Shown: piece after piece, positions 33,752 through 43,275 of the stretch | Layout: every line of letters starts with the position of its first letter | How positions within the stretch are numbered: the first letter of the stretch is position 1 | Translations under genes and position numbers: made by a program | Source: Amphibalanus amphitrite | Taxonomy: Eukaryota > Arthropoda > Thecostraca > Balanomorpha > Balanidae | Direction of reading: 5' to 3' | DNA: 64,000 bases | NCBI RefSeq assembly: GCF_019059575.1 | Contig: NW_024881963.1 | Coordinates: forward strand, 186,001-250,000 | Notes under the pieces: generated by a model | Told to the model about the DNA's origin: nothing | Databases searched by the model: none | What the model saw: the letters and a program-made list of their open reading frames with translations, nothing else

Positions 33752-34923
33752 CCCGCGCGGGGCTGGGGGGGTAAATTTTACCCCCCTTGCGAATTTTTGC
33801 AATATCTCAAAAACGGCGGCGCGCAGCGCCGCCAAACTTTCAGTACCTTTTCTTACATCAATTTGACACGTTCCCCCCTGAAAATTTGAGCGAAATCCGT
33901 CGGAAAAATTTGAGAAATTGACGTTTTAGTGACGTCATGTTCGCCATTTTCGCCTCAAAAACGGCAAAATTTCAAACGCCGCTAACATCTTCAATTTTAA
34001 AGGAATCAAGACGTAACAAAAAAGGTTATACGTAATTCTCTCTTGTCTATCAAATGGCTATCTCGGTTTTTTGAAAAGTTTTGATTTTGGCCCAAAATTT
34101 TCCAAAAAACTGACTTTTTTAGGAAAATAATTATAAAATCCAAAATTTTGAGTGTATAAAAAAACGGAATACATGTCAGAGAAGTGGTCTATGTGCACCT
34201 ACATACCAATTTTTAGAAGAATCGGTTCAAAAATGTGGGAGTTACTAAAAATTTTATGACGTCACGACACACAAAAATTTTGAAAAATGATTTTTTTGGA
34301 AGTTCTAGACCTCGTACGTAAACAAAAATAGCACCATTCGATTCGCCGTGAAAAACTGCATCAGATAGACACCTTTTTAGGCCTTAACAACCAACTACAA
34401 AATTTGACCTCACTTGACCTGACCTTGACCTGACCTCGACCTGAAATTCATCCAGAGGTGGTCCGTATCACTTATTGAGTGTGCCTATTGAATTAAATGA
34501 GTAAAATGACCCATAAAACATGTGTTGCACATGCCCTTTTCTATATTTTGTTTTTTGGTGACCTGACCTGACCTGACCTTGACCTTGACCTCTGAATGAT
34601 ATTGTATGCAACGAATATTGTCTTGGTAGCCTAAGAACACGTTTTGGGCAATCAGTCTCAGTCCATGACTCCATTCTTCGGCAACTACGGTGCAAGGCCG
34701 ATACTGTAGAAACTTGCAATTTGTACCCTTGACCTGACCTTGACCTTGACCTCAAACTTTAAATTAAGTACATGTTTTTAGTTTTTCTTGATGAGATCTT
34801 TCGATTGGCGTTTGAATTTTCCAAATCGGACTATTAGTTCGGGAGATAACAGGGGGGGGGGTAAAATTTACCCCCCCCCCCCCAGCCCCACGCGTTCGGC
34901 TAGAGACCCCAGCCCCGCGCGGG
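33752..34923. mobile_element. TTAA-flanked piggyBac-like MITE (E10)
   Basis: A 1172-bp element between TTAA at 33748-33751 and 34924-34927; close copy of 26508-27678 in the same orientation with a few percent substitutions and small indels. Same ends, same GGCGGCGCGCAGCGCCGCC palindrome, same TGACCT arrays (34405-34440, 34558-34590, 34728-34755) and same bipartite right end with a 13-base spacer. Confidence 0.9.
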
Positions 34924-34927
34924 TTAA

Positions 34928-37900
34928 TGAAATAATGACACATCATACAACGCATTACCTACTTACCACTCTTATCTTTACAGCCCATAGCTAATGCATG
35001 TATTTGCGGTGGGCGGGCGCGCGGGCCGACGGCCACAGCGGGGGTTCGTTGGTGCATCCCTCTGCTGTTCCTGAACGAAGCGCCCTAGCGCCTCGCGACA
35101 AAAACCAGCGGATTGCTCTTGACAAGATTTCGTGAGTGAGCATATTGCTTTTGACTTAAGGTCAATATTTGACCTACTTATAGCAGGTCAAAGTCAAACG
35201 GGTGTCGAAATTGCAATCCGCGGTGAAAGTGTAGCGAGGGGATTTAGAGAAAGAAGACATGAATAGAGGAAAGAAAAAGAAGAATGTTACTGCTTCTTTG
35301 CGGTTGATCCAGCACCGCGGTCCTCTGAATTCAGTTGGTTGTAGAAGAACAGATAACAATTTGCTGCTGTAATGAACTCGATAGTAGAGCTGGGAGAGAA
35401 GGGGAGCTTGAGCGTCTTGGAAAAGATCCCGAGAGAGATCTAGAGAGAGATCCAGATAGTGATAAGATCCACCTGAGAGAGAGATGTAGATATCGATCCA
35501 CCTTGCATACAAATACATCTGATGGAAGATGCTTTTTGATTTAGAGGCTTGATGATTCTGTTCGTTGTATAGACCATGATGCACGAGATGCTTCTTCACT
35601 GCTCGGATTAGGGATAGAGGGATCCGATCAGCTGGGTTTGCGGCACAGTTGGGCAGGTGAAGGACAGGGCATTCGAAGTCCCGATGACCACTGCCAAACA
35701 TATGGGTGGTAATTAAATTGATTAATTGAATGTGATCATTCGTCCAGTCACCCATTCCTATATCACTGGCCTCCCCATTACGAAAATTGCCCACTTAGTT
35801 CGTATTAGCGTTGCTAGCTTAGTTGCCCTCGAGAATCATTAGCTCAACTGCCCAACCTGAGTTCTGCTTAACTCCTATCGGCCTTATCCTAAGATGTATC
35901 CTTCATCATTCTTACGCTCATTTACACAAAACATTTGCCCTCCATTCACTCACCCCAATCGATTTAGCAGCCCCGAAATTCCCTCCGATAGTGTTAGGTG
36001 TCTGGCTGACGACGATCTCCCCGGCGAGATAAATGTCTCCTTCCGAAATCCATTTGCATGCTCCGCTAACCGGCGACAAAGATACTTATCGCAGGGCCGT
36101 CCAGAATAAATATGTACAAATATCCATCCTACTAATCTATGGGATTCCCACACGTCCGATAGACTTATGGTACACACATACACGATTTACATCCGACTTA
36201 TCTCTCTATCCGGGAGAGATTACCTATGCCCTCTTCCGGTCCGCGTGTAACACCTCCGTTCACGACCCAGGGACCCCCGTTCATATCCTGGAACTCTCCT
36301 CAGGAACTCTCCTTAAACCCTGGGATTTACTTTCAAGGCCTTACGTGTCCTGGAGTACATCGTTACCTCCCCTGAGGCTGTCCAGTACCGATTAAGGTAC
36401 CCTTACAAAATAAGTATGAGGACTTATTCGGGACACTACAGCTTGCCTTATCCGCCCTTTGGGTGACTCACCCCTGACCTTCGGCTTCTTACCTTTGGCA
36501 TAGCTCCAACTTACTCTCCGACTGCACTGTACCAGTCTTCTCCTTTCCTCTGCCATAGAAACCTCTCACTGCCTCGTTACCCAGTATTACCTAAGCGGGA
36601 AATTAACAGTGGCCGGTACCACTGGCGGAAAACGTGCATATGCCCTGCGTACGTGACGGTGTGTCCCTCTTATTATTCCGGTCTGGACGTGGGTTTAGAG
36701 TAGTGCATCTGTGTCTCATACAGTCATGCTGGTAAACGTTACGCCATAGGAGACGGGCAAACAAGCCGTCTGTGCTTCACAATGCCCTGTGCCAATATTG
36801 GTGGAGTAATCATTGGCGCTAACTCGCAAGAACGCGAAGAAACGCATTATTTATCCAAACCAAATCGTAATCTCAAGTCCTAACTGCTGCTGTACGCGTG
36901 AACCTAATCATCAGTTCTCGTATACAACCCTAGCAGACCTTGAACCGCTCTTGATTTAATCAGATGATCTAGAACCAATTAGTACGCACGGATCTGTCGT
37001 CTGGTTGTGACCGCCGTATCATAGTAAATTACTGAGTGCTCAAACGGAAATGAGTCCTTGAAACTCGCTCGATAGTTTCTGGTGGCAGTTTCTGATGGAC
37101 TACTAGTTACCTATACAATTTATCTTTATAGAATGCCAGAATATTGTCATACGGATACGGATCGCTAGCTTTTCAGAGGAAATCTAATTTAAATCACCCT
37201 ATCAACAGTAAACAATGCACATTAAACGAACTGCAGTCTAGATATTACATAGCATGTCGTATTTATAATTATGCAGTAACTGTTTACGTTCTTATCCCGT
37301 GGCAACTTCCACAACTAACCATGTTCCTATACCTACGATGACCTTCACCTACCGCACGCGCCCAATTACGGTTAGCCCACTGCCCTACTGTGGCCGCTGC
37401 TCCACTCCCGACGCTGCTCTCGTGTGCCATCTAGCGGCGCACGGTCCCGCGTCGCGAACGATGATTACCGCGACGCCGGCCGGCGCCGCGTCGACAGTCG
37501 ACAGTTGTCAAGGCCGCGCCGCGATGGGCGCGTCATCACTCGCGGTGCAGTACTGGTGTGTGCGGTCTCTCCGGGCCGGGTAGATTCAACGAATGTGTCA
37601 GTGAGTGTGAATCTGGTAAAATATCGCTGCAATATCTCCCTGTTCGACATCTCATCAGCTCCATTCCACGTAAGTTTTTTCTATTAAATTCCTGTCCCCT
37701 TTAATCGTTCCCCAACAAAAATGGTCCTTTCTAGTATTTATTCTACAGAAGCACAGCGATCGGTACCTATATTAGTCGCATATTAGTTCTAACCACAAAC
37801 AATTCTACAGCTACCTGTTACACGACATTTCGCAATTTCACTGACGGTAAGTACAAGGACCATCTAAAGTCGCAAAGTGTCAAACCGTCGACCTCAAACC

Positions 37901-38480
37901 ACTACTCTCAACTCTGCACCTAAGTAACAGAAGAAATTCCGCCGTAAGCTCAAGCATTCGTATCTGTCGAAAATCATAACTCATAGCCATATTCATAGAT
38001 CGATTGCATGAATCAGTCGCCACCTTAAAATAGTACATTCCTTTTCAACCGTATTTACCTGTTCTACAATTGATTTCGACTTCGCAATTAATTCCTACAG
38101 TCATATTACCAATGATTTCGCAATGCAACTTTTAGTGAGTACAGCACGAATCTAAACCCTTAATTTCACAAACGTTCCAACCTCAAATTGCGCCTGGCCA
38201 CCGCCGATAATAAATCAAACGAACCAGTTTGACCAAAGACAAAGACGTTTCAACGCTGTTACGCATCCGGTCATCGATTTCAGCGTTCGTGACACTGAGC
38301 TGCTTATTCAAATTTTAGCATCCCGTTCTCGACCTAATCGCGATGTATCCCGCACTCCAACTGACAATAACGTATTTACTGGCGGCTCTGACATGACTTC
38401 GAAATTAAGATCCTAATGTGCTACTAGGGTGTCTGGACCAATAAGTTCAAAGTAATTTAAGTTTTCCAATTCCAATTGAG
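34928..38480. other. unassigned region with weak coding-like frames
   Basis: 35174-35794 (-) and 35823-36395 (+, two consecutive frames) have protein-like composition but match no family I know. 37330-37590 is CpG-rich; GTAAGT at 37671, GTAAGT at 37855 and GTGAGT at 38135 are donor-like, so untranslated first exons are possible. Nothing here can be called a gene with confidence. Confidence 0.3.
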
Positions 38481-38743
38481 AGTGCATTTTATGGCAACCA
38501 AAAATGTTTGGCAGTCGTCACGGGCACGGCAAGCTGGGCAGAGGGGGGGGGGCAAGGATCAGGGATAGAGCAGACTTTTCAACAGCACTCACATTCTGGA
38601 GTTCCTCTGCGCTCGAACTGAAGAGACTTCTCGCGGGTGACCCCGGACTGACGGCGGCTCCCAGATGGCGTCTCCGGCTCCGGCTGCAGACTGTGACTCT
38701 CGGCTGCTCGACTGTGTCTCTCTCTCTGGTTGGGTGGTGCACC

Positions 38744-38753
38744 CTTTTATAGC
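38744..38753 (-). promoter_or_regulatory. candidate TATA promoter, leftward
   Basis: On the minus strand GCTATAAAAG is followed about 20-35 bases downstream by a GA-rich run (GAGAGAGAGAC) and GC-rich sequence, then a donor-like AATGTGAGT near 38596. This looks like a leftward core promoter with a short first exon, of a host gene or an LTR. No coding exon was identified. Confidence 0.35.
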
Positions 38754-38944
38754 TTGGGGGGAGGGGGTGACTGCCACGCCCTTGCGCCGTCATCTTCCTC
38801 TGCCTTCCTCTTGTGGGTGGGCCCGTAAGATGGCGCCCTCTGTCCTGTTTAGTCACCTTGCTCCTCTGTGTCTGCAATTTTTGGCCGTCGAATCGTCTTC
38901 GTGTTGAGTGCTTTATCATCTTAGTAGTCGCTGGCATAAACCAA

Positions 38945-40980
38945 TCCCCGAAAGGTTGGTGATTTTCGAGTTTTAATTTTGATTCTTCAATTTCACTTTA
39001 TTCAAACTTTTGTTTCCTTCCGTTTCGTCTGCCGGCAACGCCCCTTGTGACGTCACTCTTGCTCCACCCACTGACGTCATCTTGGTTGGGAGGGTCTGTA
39101 GAACAGCGCCTTCTGTCCGCGGTGGGGACGTCCTGAACTACGTTTGTTTCGGACAACAGCGCTTTCTGTCCGCAGTGGAGACGTCCTGAACTACGTCTGT
39201 TTCGGAGGCTGTTTGCTAAGTTTAGCAGATTCCGTTGCAGCGAGACGCACTGTTGTGCTACCATGGCTACGTGAGACCCAATGTGCTACGTGCCTTAAGC
39301 CTGCGCGTGGTCTCACAGTGTGCCGACGTTTGCTTGTAGCTTCAGCTGCTTTGTAATGACTACCAATGACTCATCCTGATGTGACTGTCTTCAGAGGTGC
39401 TTGTCTTAATTGGAGTTTAATGGCGGCCCATTCTGTGCGGACAGTGAGAAATGATTGGGGAGGGTGGACCTAGGGACGGGTGGGAGGAGGGAGGGAATAA
39501 TGACAAGGGAGGGAAGCGTGCGGCAGCGCTCTGCTCAGCTGCGCGTCACCGGGCCGGCCGTGCCGAAAAGATACTACGTTAGATGGTCAAGATGTAGCGT
39601 GCTACAAAAGCAATCATATCATATCATCATATCATATATGTACTTAGGAAAACATCCATAAAATGGGTTTTCAGCGTTCCACGTCATATAACACAAGTAA
39701 AAGCAGTTAACCTATCAATCCACATTTGCATCACCCTTTAAAAGGCATCTGCGATACACTTTTTAAAGACAGGAAGAGAAGACGCGTTTCTCGCACTCAG
39801 CGGTAGCCCATTCCATGCAATCCGCCCACCCGCCGCCCACCGAGACACCCGACCGCGCCGGACAAAAACCTCAATAGCGCCGGTCTGCCCTGTGCTAGCG
39901 CCTTTATTCTTTCATGTTGTGGCTCAGAAATGATTGGGGAAGGTTAAGAAGGCATAGTAGACTAACGGACACACACTGTGTAAACTGCCGTACTGTAAGT
40001 GAAACAAATTGTCGGCATCAGCACGGCGGTCGGACAGCGGTGCGACTACCTGGTCCGGCTGCCCAGTGGCCGGATCTACTGGCGGAACCGGCGCTATCTG
40101 CGACCCCAGAGATCCCGCATCTCGGAGGGCGCCGCCACAACCGCACCCGGGCGCCGGCAGAAACACGTTTCGAGCTCGGCAGACGGCACTCAACGGCACG
40201 GAGGAGACCGCCGCCGACAAACGGCACCACCGGTGCTGCGGAATAGCGCCGACGACCCCATCAGCTCAGTGCACTGTGGAACGGGTGGAACGGGCCATTG
40301 TCGCCGTCCGGCCCGACTGACTGTGCGCTGGGCGGACCAGACATACGATATTACCACACTAAGTTAAGACTAAGTAGGCAAAAGGAAATGAGCAATTTAG
40401 GAGCTACGCCTCCCATTCTCTTGTCATACATAATTGACTTCAGAACCATTATTTTACGCTCGTACACATTTTAGCGTGTGCGACTGCGACACAATTGTGG
40501 CGAATAATGTGTAACGGGCGAGTAATGTGAATAATGTTGTAACAGAGCCCGTGACGACGACTGGTGGATAGGCGGCGGTTCCAGTCGACGGTTGTAGAGA
40601 TTAGTGTATGCGAGGAAGGAGCGGAGCACGAGTAATCTCTTTATGTATCTGTTGAGTTCACTCGCCCACGCACCTGCATCGAGTCTTTGCCAGCTGCCAT
40701 GTAACACAACAGGATATTAATGATTCCCTTCTTTTTATTAATAATATAGGTTCCCGCACGCAGACGATTCACGCCGACAACTGACAACTACCGAATCGGC
40801 AGCTGACAGCAACATAGGTAATTGATGGTATCTACTATCTAGGCAGTCGGATCCAACCCCGGCATTGGTTGGCCGCTAGCGGAGCTGCTCCGTGGCCCCA
40901 CCCACCCCACTGAACTACCGAGACAGTCCCGACCACTGCCGTCCAGGTCCTGCGACGGCAGGGAGCCCAGTTCGACGCTC
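38945..40980. other. unassigned, with short tandem duplication
   Basis: 39102-39207 holds two copies of a unit of about 53 bp starting ACAGCGCCTTCTGTCCGCGG. 39450-39560 and 39960-40330 are GC-rich with short frames lacking family resemblance. AAATGATTGGGG occurs at both 39450 and 39928. ATCATATCATATCATC repeats lie at 39613-39640. Confidence 0.35.
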
Positions 40981-41744
40981 GCATCAACCATGTCTTTAGC
41001 GGTTCGTGGAAATATTCCGGTCCTGCTTCTCCTCATACTGGGGACGGCTCTCACGAGGACGGAGGCCAGGTACGCTAGCGGCGCGCATCGGTCAGGTCTC
41101 AAGCTGTTGATAGAACCTCTGGAGGAGCATCAGGCGGCCTCTGAAACACAGTGCCTGGTGCTGTGCGGCGCACTGGCCGGCTGTGTGGCGCTCAACTCAG
41201 GCACCATCTCCGATGGGATCAACTGCCAGCTGCTCGGTCAGCGCGCCTGCGATGGCCTGTCGCTGGTCGCCGACGCCGCCGTCAACTACTATGACGTGTA
41301 CGACGACCGTCAGAACCTGACCGCTGAGACCCAGACGCCGTTCTGGAACGACCCCGGCTGTGCGCGGGACGGATACTGCGCGACGGAGTGTGCGGCGGAG
41401 GCGGCCGGGGATTTCTGCACGGGGGACGCTCACTGCCGCACCCATCCGAAACCACCCAGTGTCTACGGGTGTTCGAACAGCACCTGTCAGCCGTCTGCGG
41501 ACTTCTGGGAGATGCGGCCCGGGGTGGCGCTGCCCCGCTGGCAGATCTGGAGGCTGGACCCGTTCGACTGGACTTGGAAACAGCTGAAGGCGGACACGTG
41601 CTCGCTGGATATTTCCGTAAAGCTCGGCATCAATGCAAAATCCCGCATTGAAGTCGCATGGATCCTGGGACATGCCAATCCTGGGACACGACTGTTCTTA
41701 ACCCGGCAGTTGCTGGGGTATTTCGCCACCCACCGTTTGCTGGG

Positions 41745-43275
41745 CACATTGCTCCAACAGACGGTAAATAACTTGTGAAAATAACTATCTCCAATTTTAG
41801 TGTTTTCTGAACCAAAATTTTGCGAGGAATCCGATGGTGTGGTCCCTGAAATCTGAAAAATTTCCATTTTGGAGATAGCACCTATTTTTTGAAAAGTAAA
41901 TATTCGTCATGCACAAAAGTCAAATAAATTGAAAATATAATGAGTGAATATTTATACTAACACTAGAATGTATCGAACATGAATTAGTGATATATTTTAG
42001 CTGAGATGATACTATATCTGCTCATACATGTACATGAATTAGTACATTAACCCTCGTCGGCCGAGAAGGGGTGGGGCGGATGCCGCTTCATAGGGGTTTT
42101 TCGCGATAGCTCAAAACACGCTGAGGGAAAACAGCTGAAACTTGGCATACCTAATATTTTATTCAAGCTGGATCTTTTGACACCAACTGCGTTTTCAGGT
42201 CAGGTCAGGTCACTGACCTATGACGTCATAAATGAACCTCTGCACGGTCCTCAGAAGTTGCAACTTTGCAACGCCCTCAGTGCCAGAGGAACTTTCACAG
42301 GAAGATGAAACTTACAGGACGTAGTATCCTTTAGAGGTCTCACAAATTGTATATCTCAGATTTTTCCCAAATGCCACATGAGGTCAGTTCGGTCACGTGA
42401 CCTCACCATAATAAGTCAATGGAGGGAAATATGAAAACTGTTATTTTGACGCCGGAAATTGTCTAAAAACTGTCCCAAGCACATGAAATCGTGGTTTCAT
42501 GCACTCTTTGTAAGGTCCGATCATGAAACCACGATTTCATGTGCTTGGGATAGTTTTAGATCATTTCCGGCGCCAAAATAACAGTTTCAATATTTCCCCC
42601 ATTGACTTATAATGGTGAGGTCACGTGACCGACCTGACCTCATGTGACATTTAGGTTAAATCCGAGATAAACAAGTTGTGAGACCTCAGAAGGATACTAC
42701 GTCCTGTAACTTTCATCTTCCTGTGAAAGTTCCTCTGGCACTGAGGGCGTTGCAAAGTTGCAACATCTGAGGACTTCGCAGAGGTTTATTTATGACGTCA
42801 TAGGTCAGTGACCTGACCTGACCTGAAAACGCAGTTGAGGTCAAAAGATCCAGTTTGATTAAAAGATTAGGTATACCAAGTTTCAGCTGTCTACCCTAAG
42901 CGAGTTTTAAGCTATCGCGAAAAGCCCTATGAGGCGGCACCCGCCCCACCCCTTCTCGGCCGACGAGGGTTAATGTACTAGTTCATGTACATGTATGCGC
43001 AGATATAGTATCATCTCAGCTAAAATATATCTCTAATTCCTGTTCGACACATTCTAGTGTTGTTACAAAAATTAACTCAATATATTTTCAATTTATTTGA
43101 CTATTATGCCTGACGAATATTTATTTTTCAAAAAATAGGTGCTATCTCCAAAATGGAAATTTTTCGGATCTCGGGGACCACACCATCGGATTCCTTGCAA
43201 AATGTTGGTCCAGAAAACACTAAAATTGGAGATAGGTATTTTCAAAAGTTATTTACCGTCTTTTGGGGCAATGTG
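41745..43275. mobile_element. foldback element with 302-bp arms, nested
   Basis: Arms 41745-42046 and 42974-43275 are both 302 bp and complementary, starting CACATTGC and ending GCAATGTG. TGGG flanks it on both sides, a possible 4-bp target duplication within the G-run of the host element. The junction of the two arms would read GTACATTAATGTAC, that is, TTAA at the exact centre, and that TTAA is occupied by another palindromic element. Confidence 0.82.
42051..42969. mobile_element. palindromic TTAA-flanked element (E12)
   Basis: A 919-bp element between TTAA at 42047-42050 and 42970-42973, ends CCCTCGTCGGCCGAGAAGG. The two halves are near-perfect inverted copies of about 450 bp around a 20-base loop (42502-42521), so with its host it forms a hairpin of about 1.5 kb. 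Left arm carries AGGTCAGGTCAGGTCA (42200), right arm the complement. It shares the CCATTATAAGTCAATGG-type segment with the elements at 6910 and 22287. Confidence 0.87.
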
